Shown one piece after another: positions 7,650 through 16,325 of a DNA stretch of 51,719 nt. Below the pieces are notes generated by a model that worked only from the letters and a program-made list of their open reading frames with translations, searched no databases and was not told the origin of the DNA. Positions within the stretch are counted from its first letter, which is position 1. Each line of letters begins with the position of its first letter. The stretch is from Oscillospiraceae bacterium (lineage in GTDB: Bacteria; Bacillota; Clostridia; Oscillospirales; Oscillospiraceae), in contig SVMI01000012.1 in the NCBI GenBank assembly GCA_015067495.1, positions 1 through 51,719 on the forward strand, written 5' to 3'. The position numbers were made by a program, and so were the translations under genes.

Positions 7650-8767
7650 TCTACCTTGACCATGGTGCGACTTCCTTTCCAAAGCCGCCGGCAGTTTCAA
7701 AAGCAATGCTGCGGGCGCTGGAAACCTGCGCCAATCCGGGGCGGGGCGGGCACCGCGCCGCCCTGCAGGCGATGGAAACCGTCTACCGCTGCCGGGAGCA
7801 GGCAAGTGCGCTCTTTGACTGCAAGCCGGAGCAGGAGGTATTCACTTCTAATTGCACCCACGGCTTAAACATCGCCATCCGTACCCTCGTGAAGCCGGGA
7901 TCCCGGGTGGTGATCTCCGGCTTCGAGCATAACGCGGTGACCCGTCCGCTGCATTTGCTGGGCGCAAGGGTGACGGTGGCGGGGCGAAAGCTTTTTGATC
8001 CGACGGATACACTGGCGGAGTTCGAGAAGGCACTGTCCAAGGGGGCAGATGCGGCGGTGTTCACCCACGTATCCAACGTGTTCGGCTATATCCTGCCCGT
8101 GGAGGAAATGGCAAAGCTGTGCAGACGCTATGGTGTACCGTTTGCTGTGGATGCGGCGCAATCGGCGGGAATGCTGCCGGTATCCCTTGAGAAGTGGGGC
8201 GCGGATTTTATTGCCATGCCGGGACACAAGGGGCTGCTCGGACCGCAAGGGACGGGTATTTTGCTCTGCGGCAGAAGCCCTGATCCGTTGATCGCAGGGG
8301 GTACGGGCAGCGTATCGCTGCAGCAGGCAATGCCGTCGGAGTTGCCTGACAGGGCAGAGGCGGGGACATTGAATGTACCGGGGATCGCAGGACTCTGTGC
8401 CGGCATTCAGTGTGTTCGCCGCATGGGCATCGGAAACCTTTTGTCCCGGGAACAGCGGGCAGCACGGGAATGTGTGCGGATGCTGGAAAGAAAAGGTTTT
8501 CGTGTTTTTGCGGGGGAGGATCAAAGCGGAACGGTCTCCTTTGTGCCAACCTGTGACTGCGAAGCGATGGCACAAAGGCTTGCCCAAAAGGGAATCGCCG
8601 TCCGGGCGGGACTTCACTGCGCGCCCCTTGCCCATGAGAGTGCGGGAACGGTCGAGACCGGCACAGTACGTGTCAGCTTCGGTCACGATGCGGGCAGCTT
8701 CCAAATTACTCTGTTGGAGCAGGTGCTGCGGGAAGGAAAGTTTGAACAAATCGAAAATTATTTGTGA
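7646..8767 (+). CDS. Cysteine desulfurase family protein (class V aminotransferase)
   Basis: This is a PLP-dependent fold-type I enzyme of the NifS/Csd-like group. The 373-residue protein opens with YLDHGATSFPKP. It has the FTSNCTHGLN and SGFEHNA cofactor-site motifs and the aspartate of VDAAQSAG. The PLP lysine is in MPGHKGLLGPQG (about residues 191-202). The C-terminal half carries RAGLHCAPLAHE, whose cysteine sits where the desulfurase persulfide cysteine is expected. It overlaps the DUF3343 gene by 4 bp and forms a two-gene unit. No iscU or nfu scaffold is nearby, so a role in tRNA thiolation, selenium or general sulfur transfer is as likely as Fe-S assembly. Confidence 0.88.
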   Translation: MIYLDHGATSFPKPPAVSKAMLRALETCANPGRGGHRAALQAMETVYRCREQASALFDCKPEQEVFTSNCTHGLNIAIRTLVKPGSRVVISGFEHNAVTRPLHLLGARVTVAGRKLFDPTDTLAEFEKALSKGADAAVFTHVSNVFGYILPVEEMAKLCRRYGVPFAVDAAQSAGMLPVSLEKWGADFIAMPGHKGLLGPQGTGILLCGRSPDPLIAGGTGSVSLQQAMPSELPDRAEAGTLNVPGIAGLCAGIQCVRRMGIGNLLSREQRAARECVRMLERKGFRVFAGEDQSGTVSFVPTCDCEAMAQRLAQKGIAVRAGLHCAPLAHESAGTVETGTVRVSFGHDAGSFQITLLEQVLREGKFEQIENYL

Positions 8768-8774
8768 AACAGTC

Positions 8775-8803
8775 TTGCTATCGTGGGCAAAATCCGCTAT
8801 AAT
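8775..8803 (+). promoter_or_regulatory. Promoter of the cdaA-to-rsgA operon
   Basis: TTGCTA (8775-8780), 17 bp, TATAAT (8798-8803), about 70 bp before cdaA. It is the only strong promoter I see before the run of 15 tightly packed genes ending at 23346. Confidence 0.7.
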
Positions 8804-8877
8804 AGTACGGATAATAGGCTTGTTATACGGATTTTCAGAAATACGATCCGTGACGATAGAAAAGAGGTTGATGCGAC

Positions 8878-9741
8878 ATGATGGAAACCGTGAAAGAATT
8901 GCTCCAGCAGCTGACCAAAATGCAGTGGTCAGATTTTCTGGATATTATCATTGTGGCATTTCTGCTGTACAAATTATTCCCGCTGATCAGAACCACCGGC
9001 ACCAGCCGTATCGCCAAGACGATCATCGGCATTCTGGCGGTTGCGTGGTTGGCGGATGCGCTGAATTTGTATACCTTCAGCTTCATCATGGAGCAGTTTT
9101 TGCAGGTCGGCTTGATCGCGCTGGTGGTTTTGTTCCAGCCGGAGCTGCGCCGTATGCTGGATCACATCGGTAACATGAAGCTGCGCAAGATCTTCGGCAC
9201 TGACAAAACGGAGCAGGAGATGGAGCCCATCATTGCCCAGACGGTTGCCGCCTGCGAGGTTATGAGCCGCGAGCGCGTGGGTGCTCTGATCGTGTTTGCC
9301 CGTGACAACAGACTGGACGAATATTTCAAGACCGGCACGAAGATCGACGGCCAGGTGTCCGAGCAGCTGTTCCGCAATATTTTCTTCCCCAAGGCATCGC
9401 TGCATGACGGTGCGGTGATCGTCCGTGACGGCAGGATTGCCGCGGCTGGCTGCGTGCTGCCGCTGTCCGACAGCGTTCGCCTGAGTGCAGACCTCGGTAC
9501 CCGCCATCGTGCCGGTGTGGGTATGAGTGAGATTTCTGATGCGGTGGTCGTCATTATTTCGGAAGAGACGGGTACGATCTCTGTGGCGGTGGGCGGTATG
9601 CTTAAGCGCCATCTGGCAGCTAAGACGCTGGAGCGTCTGCTGACCCAAGAGCTTTGCCCCGCAGAGCAGCCGAAGCAGGAGAATCTGATGGTTCGTCTGC
9701 GTCAGAAAATTCAAAAGAAGGGCAAGGAGGAGCAGAAATGA
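8878..9741 (+). CDS. cdaA: Diadenylate cyclase CdaA
   Basis: CdaA is a membrane enzyme that joins two ATP molecules into c-di-AMP, which controls potassium and osmolyte balance. The 287-residue protein has three N-terminal hydrophobic segments (about residues 20-36, 43-60, 68-86) followed by the DAC domain. The catalytic DGA motif is at residues 177-179 (LHDGAV) and the RHR motif at 209-211 (GTRHRAGVG). An extra ATG at 8881 is an alternative start. It overlaps cdaR by 4 bp. The third partner usual in Bacillota, glmM, is absent here. Confidence 0.96.
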   Translation: MMETVKELLQQLTKMQWSDFLDIIIVAFLLYKLFPLIRTTGTSRIAKTIIGILAVAWLADALNLYTFSFIMEQFLQVGLIALVVLFQPELRRMLDHIGNMKLRKIFGTDKTEQEMEPIIAQTVAACEVMSRERVGALIVFARDNRLDEYFKTGTKIDGQVSEQLFRNIFFPKASLHDGAVIVRDGRIAAAGCVLPLSDSVRLSADLGTRHRAGVGMSEISDAVVVIISEETGTISVAVGGMLKRHLAAKTLERLLTQELCPAEQPKQENLMVRLRQKIQKKGKEEQK

Positions 9742-11012
9742 ACAAGAAGATACTGTACCTCTTGCTGGCAGTCGTGATCGCCTTCGGTCTTTGGCTGTAT
9801 GTCATCACGGCGGTCAATCCCGAATGGGAGGAGACCTTTTACAACATCCCCGTTGTGCTTGAAAATGAAGAGATCCTGATCGATCGCGGCTTTATGCTGA
9901 CCCAGGACGAAGATCCGAAGGTCACGCTGCGTCTTTCCGGAAACCGTACCGATATGATGAAGCTCAACTCCGGCAACATTACGCTGATCGCGGATCTGTC
10001 GAGAATCTACAGTGCCGGTGAGCAGACCATCGCCTACACCATCATTTACCCCGGCGACCTTCCCAACAATGCCTTCGAGATCGTCAGCCAGACGCCGAAG
10101 CAGATCACACTCTCCATCGCCCGTTGGAAGTCCAAGGACGTTGATGTACAGGTCGCCTTTACCGGTGCTGTGCCGGAGCAGTATATTGCCTTCAAGGAGA
10201 ACGCAACGCTGGAATATGAGAAGATCACCGTGACCGGCCCTGCCGAGATCGTTGACAAGATCGCGTCGGCGAAGATCAATGTTGACCTGAACGGTCTGAC
10301 CGATACCATCAGCCAGAAGTTTACCTATACGCTTTGTGATGCAGAGGGCAATCCCCTTGAGGCGGCAGAGCTGAAGCAGATCAAGACCAACACAGAGGAG
10401 ATCCAGTACACCCTGAAGATCCAGCGTTGGAAGGAAATTGAGCTGAAGCTGGATATCGTTGACGGTGGCGGCATCAAGCAGAGCGATTGCAAGATTACGA
10501 TCTCCACGCCGACGATCCGAGTCTCCGGCAATGAACAGGCACTGGATGCACTGAACTATCTGGTGTTGGACGAGATCATGCTCAGCGAGCTGCTTGCGGA
10601 TTTCACAAAGGTGTATGAGATCGTCATGCCGGAGGGTATCACCAATCTGTCCGAGCAGAGTGCGGTAACGGTGACGGTGGATATTCCTGAGCTTGCGACA
10701 ATGCAATTTGCGGTGACGGACATTTTGGCACACAGCATCCCGGTGGGAATGCAGGCTGAGGTCATCACCAAGGAAAAAAGCGTCACGGTGCGCGGTCCTG
10801 AAGCACTGCTGAAGCAGATGACGGAAAAAGATCTGCAGATCCGTGTGGATCTGATCGGCGCAGAGCCGGGCACAGCGTCCTACAAGGCAACGGTGGTCGT
10901 GGTAAACGATCAGTTCAAGGGATCTGTCGGTGCTGTGGGCAGCTATGATGTTAAAGTCACCCTGAAGGAGGCCCCGGATGCAGCAGAAGGTCCGAGTCCT
11001 CAGATGGCTTGA
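9738..11012 (+). CDS. cdaR: CdaA regulatory protein CdaR (YbbR-like)
   Basis: CdaR modulates CdaA activity from outside the membrane. The 424-residue product begins with one membrane anchor (ILYLLLAVVIAFGLWLYV, about residues 4-21) followed by repeated YbbR beta-domains. Each contains a PVxx...VTVRGP- or VTVTGP-like stretch, for example near KITVTGPAEIVDKI and KSVTVRGPEALLKQM. I chose ATG 9738, in a GGAGG-preceded ATGA overlap with cdaA, because the hydrophobic anchor then starts at the N-terminus. The end overlaps the next gene by 35 bp. Confidence 0.93.
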   Translation: MNKKILYLLLAVVIAFGLWLYVITAVNPEWEETFYNIPVVLENEEILIDRGFMLTQDEDPKVTLRLSGNRTDMMKLNSGNITLIADLSRIYSAGEQTIAYTIIYPGDLPNNAFEIVSQTPKQITLSIARWKSKDVDVQVAFTGAVPEQYIAFKENATLEYEKITVTGPAEIVDKIASAKINVDLNGLTDTISQKFTYTLCDAEGNPLEAAELKQIKTNTEEIQYTLKIQRWKEIELKLDIVDGGGIKQSDCKITISTPTIRVSGNEQALDALNYLVLDEIMLSELLADFTKVYEIVMPEGITNLSEQSAVTVTVDIPELATMQFAVTDILAHSIPVGMQAEVITKEKSVTVRGPEALLKQMTEKDLQIRVDLIGAEPGTASYKATVVVVNDQFKGSVGAVGSYDVKVTLKEAPDAAEGPSPQMA

Positions 11013-11421
11013 TGAAAATACCGCCGAGGTCGTCCGCATTCGTGAAAGTGCCTGCTCAGGCGACTGCCACAAGTGCGCCGGCTGCGGTGCCGCCCGGGAA
11101 ACCATCGTGTTTCAGGCAGAAAATCCCATCCATGCCAAGGAAGGGGAGCTGGTGATCATCAGCTCGGAGAGTGCTTCGGTGCTGAAGGCAGCGGCGATCC
11201 TCTACCTTGTGCCGGTGGTTCTGTTTATCGGATTTTTCCTGCTGGGTGAAACAGCATGGAAGCAGGGGACGCTGATGGGCGGTGTTGGCTTTGTGCTTGG
11301 TATTGCCGGTGCGGTTCTGTATGACCGTCTGGTGCTGCGCAAGCAAAAAACTGTCTATACGATTACGGGATACCCTGACACGCAGGGTGCCTATACAAAA
11401 GGGGAAGAAGAGCTTGATTAA
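10978..11421 (+). CDS. SoxR-reducing system RseC/MucC-like membrane protein
   Basis: The 147-residue protein matches the RseC/MucC family. It has a small N-terminal domain with four cysteines (Cys26, 30, 33, 36 in CSGDCHKCAGC), then two transmembrane helices at about residues 70-90 and 96-115. The cysteine cluster could bind iron-sulfur or zinc, or act in redox. In proteobacteria the family influences SoxR reduction with Rsx/Rnf complexes. No rnf genes are present here, so its role is open. It overlaps cdaR by 35 bp and yicC by 8 bp, and is firmly embedded in the operon. Confidence 0.85.
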   Translation: MQQKVRVLRWLDENTAEVVRIRESACSGDCHKCAGCGAARETIVFQAENPIHAKEGELVIISSESASVLKAAAILYLVPVVLFIGFFLLGETAWKQGTLMGGVGFVLGIAGAVLYDRLVLRKQKTVYTITGYPDTQGAYTKGEEELD

Positions 11422-12292
11422 AAGCATGACCGGCTACGGCCGTGCCGTTGAAACTGTCAACGGCAGAGAATTTACGGTTGAGATCCGTTCTGTCAATAAC
11501 CGCTATCTGGATTGCTCGGTAAAGCTGCCGAGAGCCGTTTCCTTTGCAGAGGATGCGGTCAAGCAGGCGGTGAAGGCTGCGGTTTCCCGCGGCAAGGTGG
11601 ATGTATTCATCACCATGCGCTCCGAAGCATCCGATGATACCAAGATCACGCTGAACAATGCTGTTGTCGAGGGTTATCTGGGTGCGATGCGCCAGATGGT
11701 GACGGAGTTCAATGTCCACGATGACATCAGCGTATCCACACTCTCCAGACTCCCTGAGGTCTTCCTGATCGAGAAGCCGGAGGTGGACGAGGAGCAGCTG
11801 CTGAACGATCTGATGAGCGTGGTTGCCAAGGCACTGGAAGGCTACGATGCCATGCGCTGCACCGAGGGCAAGGCTCTTGAAAATGACCTTCGCACCCGCG
11901 GCAATACCATTCTGGAGCTGGTTGCTCAGGTGGAAGCGGGTAACGCGCAGACGGTGATCGATTACCGCGCCCGTCTGGAGGCAAAGCTGCAGGAGGTACT
12001 GGCATCCACCACCATCGACCAGAGCCGCATCCTGACAGAAGCTGCCATTTTTGCGGACAAGGTCGCAGTGGACGAGGAAACCGTCCGCCTGCGCAGCCAT
12101 CTGGATCAGATGAACACCATGCTCACGGGCGGCGGCGCAGTGGGTCGCAAGCTGGATTTCCTCCTGCAGGAGATGAACCGTGAAGCAAACACCATCGGCT
12201 CGAAATGCACGGATGTGCGGCTTGCACGGATCGTTGTCGATATCAAGGCGGAGCTTGAAAAGATCCGCGAGCAGACCCAGAATATTGAGTAA
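11414..12292 (+). CDS. yicC: YicC/YloC family endoribonuclease
   Basis: YicC-family proteins are RNA-cleaving enzymes acting in RNA turnover. The product is 292 residues when started at TTG 11414, giving the classic N-terminus IKSMTGYGRA; GGGGAAGAAG lies upstream. Conserved blocks include EIRSVNNRYLDCSVKLPR, SRGKVDVFI, and the C-terminal GRKLDFLLQEMNREANTIGSK. It precedes remA, gmk and rpoZ as in Bacillus, where the homologue is yloC. Confidence 0.93.
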   Translation: MIKSMTGYGRAVETVNGREFTVEIRSVNNRYLDCSVKLPRAVSFAEDAVKQAVKAAVSRGKVDVFITMRSEASDDTKITLNNAVVEGYLGAMRQMVTEFNVHDDISVSTLSRLPEVFLIEKPEVDEEQLLNDLMSVVAKALEGYDAMRCTEGKALENDLRTRGNTILELVAQVEAGNAQTVIDYRARLEAKLQEVLASTTIDQSRILTEAAIFADKVAVDEETVRLRSHLDQMNTMLTGGGAVGRKLDFLLQEMNREANTIGSKCTDVRLARIVVDIKAELEKIREQTQNIE

Positions 12293-12301
12293 GGTGACGG
12301 C

Positions 12302-12562
12302 ATGAAGCTAATTAACATTGGATTCAGCAGTATGATCGCAGCATCACGGCTGCTGGCGATCGTTGCGCCGGATTCAGCACCCATCAAACGCCTTGTCCAA
12401 GAGGCAAAGGAGAGAGGCATGCTGATCGACGCATCCTACGGTCACAAAACCCAGTCGGTGCTGCTGATGGATACAGACCACGTGATCTTGTCTGCCCTTC
12501 CGACGGAAACACTTTCCGCCAGATGGACAGAAAAATGTGAGCATCAGGAGGAAGAGCAATGA
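12302..12562 (+). CDS. remA: RemA-like DUF370 regulator
   Basis: RemA is a small DNA-binding protein that activates matrix and osmoprotection genes in Bacillus. The 86-residue product carries the family blocks [35 protein letters not shown] and a [15 protein letters not shown] strand pair. Its position between yicC and gmk is the conserved one. It overlaps gmk by 4 bp. Whether it controls biofilm genes in this organism cannot be judged. Confidence 0.92.
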   Translation: MKLINIGFSSMIAASRLLAIVAPDSAPIKRLVQEAKERGMLIDASYGHKTQSVLLMDTDHVILSALPTETLSARWTEKCEHQEEEQ

Positions 12563-13122
12563 AGAAGGGGAAGCTGTTTATCATTTCCGGCGCTTCCGGC
12601 GTGGGAAAAAGCACGGTGCTGTCAAAGGTGATGGATGGCCGCAGCGACCTGCAGTTCTCGGTATCCGCAACGACCCGCCCGCCCAGACCGGGTGAGCAGG
12701 ACGGTGTCAACTACTACTTCGTGACCAACGAAGCGTTTGAGCAGATGATCCGTGAGGATGCCTTCCTTGAATACGATGCCCACAATCAATGCTGGTACGG
12801 TACGCCGGCAGCACAGGTGGAGGAAAAGCTGCAGCACGGTCACGTGATTCTGGATATTGAGCCGGTTGGCGCATTCAACGTCCAGCGTAAGCGCCCGGAT
12901 GCGACGCTGATCTTCATCGAAGCTCCCTCGTGGGAGGAGCTGGAGCGTCGTCTGCGCGGCCGCGGCGATACCTCCGAGGAGCAGATCGCCATTCGTCTGG
13001 AACGGGCGAAATGGGAAATGGAGCAAAAAGAAAAGTACCACTATGTTGTTGTAAACGACCAGGCAGATGCCTGTGCCGATAAAATTTTACATATCATTGC
13101 CGAAAAGGCAGATATGGAGTAA
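12559..13122 (+). CDS. gmk: Guanylate kinase
   Basis: Gmk phosphorylates GMP to GDP, feeding GTP pools and second messengers. The 187-residue protein shows the P-loop GASGVGKST (residues 11-19). It also has the GMP-binding [21 protein letters not shown] block and the lid segment [17 protein letters not shown]. It is preceded by GGAGGAAGAGC and coupled to remA. The usual partner rpoZ follows. Confidence 0.96.
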   Translation: MKKGKLFIISGASGVGKSTVLSKVMDGRSDLQFSVSATTRPPRPGEQDGVNYYFVTNEAFEQMIREDAFLEYDAHNQCWYGTPAAQVEEKLQHGHVILDIEPVGAFNVQRKRPDATLIFIEAPSWEELERRLRGRGDTSEEQIAIRLERAKWEMEQKEKYHYVVVNDQADACADKILHIIAEKADME

Positions 13123-13138
13123 TGGAGGAATTGGGACT

Positions 13139-13345
13139 ATGTTGTATCCCCCTGTAGCAGATCTTTTGAAAGATGTTAAGAGCCGTTATCTTCTGGTGAA
13201 TGTGGTGGCGCAGCGTGCGCGCCAGATCGCTCAGGAAGCGGAGGAATACCACGAAGAGCTGACGGAGAAGCCCGTTACGCTGGCGATCCGTGAGGTCGCA
13301 GAGGGCAAGCTCAGCGCAAAGCTGAAGGAAGAATACGCAAAATAA
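13139..13345 (+). CDS. rpoZ: RNA polymerase omega subunit
   Basis: Omega helps fold and stabilise the beta' subunit of RNA polymerase. The 68-residue protein has the motif PPVADLLKDVKSRYLLV followed by VVAQRARQIAQEAEE and a C-terminal VTLAIREVAEGKL. ATG 13139 fits the ATGGAGGAATTGGG ribosome binding site. A longer in-frame extension overlapping gmk is not credible. In Bacillus coaBC separates rpoZ from priA; here priA follows directly. Confidence 0.92.
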   Translation: MLYPPVADLLKDVKSRYLLVNVVAQRARQIAQEAEEYHEELTEKPVTLAIREVAEGKLSAKLKEEYAK

Positions 13346-13363
13346 GACAAGGAGGGTAGGGCT

Positions 13364-15814
13364 ATGGTTGCGAAAATTGCTGTTTCTGCTGCCAATTTTG
13401 CCATCGACAAGCCCTATTCCTACAACATTCCCAGCGGGATGGAGCTGCAGCCCGGTCAGCGGGTCGTGGTGCCCTTTGGCAGAGGAAACCGCCGCTGCGA
13501 GGGCGTCGTGCTGACTGTTGCGGAGGAAGATCCTTCGGGTCTGAAAACGGTGGAGGAGCTGCTGGATGCCCAGCCGCTTTTGAGCGATGAAATGCTGCGC
13601 CTTGCGGCGTTTCTGCGGGAGCGCTGCTTCTGTACCTTCTACGAGGCGATCCGTATCATGCTGCCGGCAGGTCTGTGGTTCAAGGAGAAAAACACCTACG
13701 AACTGACAGAGGATCGCAGCTGGCAGAATGGGCAGCTGCGTCAGCCTGATGCGCAGAGCATCCTGATGGTTTTGCGTGATTTGGGCGGTCGGGCGGAGGA
13801 GCAGGTACTGCGGGATGCGGTAGCTGATGATGAAGCCTTCCGCAAGGCACTTGGATATCTTCTGAAAAAGAAGTGGATCACGGGCGACACCAGCCTTCTG
13901 CGCCGGACAAAGGACAAAACGGAAAAGATCGCGACGCTGGCGTCCTCTGCGGAGGAAGCCATGGAGTTTGCTTCCAACCGACCCCGATCAGCTGCGATGC
14001 AGCGTTCGGTGCTGGAGCTGATGTGCAGCATCGGCAGCGTTTCTGTCAAGGAGCTTTGCTATTACACCGGTGCAACCACTGCGACGGTCAACCGCCTTGC
14101 AGAGCTTGGCTATCTGGTGCTGACGGACAAGCCGGTGCTTCGCTGCCGTGAGATTCGCCCTGCGAAGCTGGATGGACCGTTGGTTCTGAGTGCCGAGCAG
14201 CAGAATGTTTACGAGGGTCTGCGGACGCAGCTCTGCTCGGAAAGACCCGGGGTGGCGCTGCTTCACGGCGTAACGGGTTCGGGCAAGACCGCCGTCTATC
14301 TGAAGCTGATCGAGCATTGTCTCGAGATGGGCAAAAGCGCGCTGCTGCTTGTGCCGGAGATCGGCTTGACACCCCAGCTGCTGAGCCTGATGGCTGCCCA
14401 TTTTGCGGATCGCGTGGCGGTGCTGCACAGCAGTCTGTCCGTCGGCGAACGGAACGATCAGTGGAAGCGGATCGCCGCAGGCGAAGCCCGCGTGATCGTC
14501 GGAACACGAAGTGCCGTGTTCGCACCCAGTTCACAATTTGGTCTTATCATTATGGATGAGGAGCAGGAACACTCCTATAAATCCGAAAATTCTCCCCGCT
14601 ACGGGGCGAAGGAAGTTGCCATCTGGCGCGGCAACAGACAAAATGCGCTGGTACTTCTTGGCTCGGCAACACCGTCTGTTGAAAGTATGTTCCGCGCCAA
14701 AAGTGGAGATTATCAACTGTATACGCTGAAAAAACGCTTTGGCGGCAGACCGCTTCCGAAGGTAGAGATCGTGGATATGCGGGAGGAGCTGCAGTACGGA
14801 AATGATACGTCCTTCAGCCTGCCGCTGCGGGAAGCGATCCTTCGTACAAAGGACGCAGGGAAGCAGAGCATTCTGTTTCTCAACCGCCGTGGCAACAGCC
14901 GCGCGCTGGTTTGTGTGGAATGCACTGCCGCGCCCCAATGTCCCCGCTGCAGCGAACGATTGACCTATCACAGCGCCAATATGCGCATGATGTGTCACTA
15001 CTGCGGTTATTCCATTCCCGTGCCGAAGCGCTGCCCCAGCTGCGACGGTCCGCTGAAGACGGTCGGAACAGGCACGCAAAAAGCCCAGCAGGAGCTGCAG
15101 AACATGTATCCCGACCTGCGGACCATCCGCATGGACACGGATACGGTCAGTGCGGTCAATACCCACGAAAAGATCCTAGATCGGTTCAAAGAGGAACACA
15201 TCGATGTCCTGATCGGAACGCAAATGGTGGCAAAGGGTTTGAACCTGCCGGATGTGACGCTGGTCGGCGTCCTCGATGCGGATCGTGAACTCTATTCCGG
15301 CTCTTACCGCGCCGCGGAGACGACCTTTAATATGCTGACGCAGGTGGTCGGTCGCGCGGGACGTGGTGATGCACCGGGTGAAGCGGTCATTCAGACCCTT
15401 GTGCCGGGACATCGGGTGATCGAGCTGGCGGCAAAGCAGGATTATGATGGTTTTTACGAGCTGGAATCGCAGATGCGCCGCTTGCAGGAATGCCCGCCCT
15501 TTGGGGATCTGGCATCGGTCACCTTCATCGGGCAGGAGGAAGCCCACGTGCTGCGCGGTGCTGCAAAGTTCCGGGATGCGCTGCAGGCGTGCATGAAAAT
15601 GCCGGCTTACGCATCCGAAAAATGCAGCTGTCTGGGTCCCGCACCCTGTGCAGTACCGAAAATCAACTATAATTTCCGTTACCGTCTGACCCTGCGCTGT
15701 CGTATGACGAAGCAGCTTCGCCAGCTTTTGGCGCATTTGCTGCGGCAGTTCACGCAGGACAAGGAAAACAGAGGTGTCAGTGCCTTTGTGGATGTGAACG
15801 GCTTGGATGAATAG
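13364..15814 (+). CDS. priA: Primosomal protein N' (replication restart helicase PriA)
   Basis: PriA recognises stalled forks and reloads the replisome. The 816-residue protein has an N-terminal DNA-binding domain (YSYNIPSG, PGQRVVVPFG). The helicase core follows with Walker A GVTGSGKTAVY (near residue 307). Walker B reads MDEEQE, where many homologues have DEEH. Eight cysteines in four CxxC pairs (CVEC, CPRC, CHYC, CPSC) bind two zinc ions. The C-terminal helicase motifs GTQMVAKGLNLPDV and QVVGRAGRG follow. AAGGAGGGTAGGGCT precedes ATG 13364. It overlaps the extended start region of def. Confidence 0.96.
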   Translation: MVAKIAVSAANFAIDKPYSYNIPSGMELQPGQRVVVPFGRGNRRCEGVVLTVAEEDPSGLKTVEELLDAQPLLSDEMLRLAAFLRERCFCTFYEAIRIMLPAGLWFKEKNTYELTEDRSWQNGQLRQPDAQSILMVLRDLGGRAEEQVLRDAVADDEAFRKALGYLLKKKWITGDTSLLRRTKDKTEKIATLASSAEEAMEFASNRPRSAAMQRSVLELMCSIGSVSVKELCYYTGATTATVNRLAELGYLVLTDKPVLRCREIRPAKLDGPLVLSAEQQNVYEGLRTQLCSERPGVALLHGVTGSGKTAVYLKLIEHCLEMGKSALLLVPEIGLTPQLLSLMAAHFADRVAVLHSSLSVGERNDQWKRIAAGEARVIVGTRSAVFAPSSQFGLIIMDEEQEHSYKSENSPRYGAKEVAIWRGNRQNALVLLGSATPSVESMFRAKSGDYQLYTLKKRFGGRPLPKVEIVDMREELQYGNDTSFSLPLREAILRTKDAGKQSILFLNRRGNSRALVCVECTAAPQCPRCSERLTYHSANMRMMCHYCGYSIPVPKRCPSCDGPLKTVGTGTQKAQQELQNMYPDLRTIRMDTDTVSAVNTHEKILDRFKEEHIDVLIGTQMVAKGLNLPDVTLVGVLDADRELYSGSYRAAETTFNMLTQVVGRAGRGDAPGEAVIQTLVPGHRVIELAAKQDYDGFYELESQMRRLQECPPFGDLASVTFIGQEEAHVLRGAAKFRDALQACMKMPAYASEKCSCLGPAPCAVPKINYNFRYRLTLRCRMTKQLRQLLAHLLRQFTQDKENRGVSAFVDVNGLDE

Positions 15815-15824
15815 AGAGGAAAAC

Positions 15825-16307
15825 ATGGGAATCAGAAAAATTCTTGACGATAAAGATCCGGCACTGCATAAGGTGTGCAGACCGGTGGAAAAATTTGACG
15901 CGAAGCTGCACAAGCTGCTGGATGATATGGCGCAGACACTGGAGGAAGCCAATGGTGTCGGTCTTGCCGCACCGCAGATCGGTATTTTGCGCCGTGTTGT
16001 GATCGTGGATACCGGCGAAGGTATCCTTGAACTGGTCAATCCCGAGCTGCTGGAAACCGACGGCGAGCAGGAAGGTCCTGAGGGCTGCCTGAGCGTCCCC
16101 GGTCGCTACGGTTTGGTGAAGCGCCCCTACTATGCAAAGGTTCGGGCGCAGGATCGTGACGGCAACTGGTTCGAGGCGGAGGGCGAGGAATTGATCGGTC
16201 GCTGCTTCTGCCATGAGCTGGATCATCTGGACGGCATCCTCTACACGCAGGTGATGGAGCGCTTCCTGACAGAAGAAGAACTGGATGAAATGAGCAGCGA
16301 CGACTGA
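15825..16307 (+). CDS. def: Peptide deformylase
   Basis: Def removes the N-formyl group from nascent proteins. The 160-residue protein has all three motifs: GVGLAAPQIG (about residues 44-53), EGCLSVPG with the metal-binding cysteine, and HELDHLDG with the two metal-binding histidines and catalytic glutamate. ATG 15825 follows AGAGAGGAAAAC; an ATG at 15807 is possible but overlaps the priA stop and lacks a good ribosome binding site. It is paired with fmt, the opposing enzyme. Confidence 0.96.
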   Translation: MGIRKILDDKDPALHKVCRPVEKFDAKLHKLLDDMAQTLEEANGVGLAAPQIGILRRVVIVDTGEGILELVNPELLETDGEQEGPEGCLSVPGRYGLVKRPYYAKVRAQDRDGNWFEAEGEELIGRCFCHELDHLDGILYTQVMERFLTEEELDEMSSDD

Positions 16308-16325
16308 TTTTCCCGGAGGGATTTT

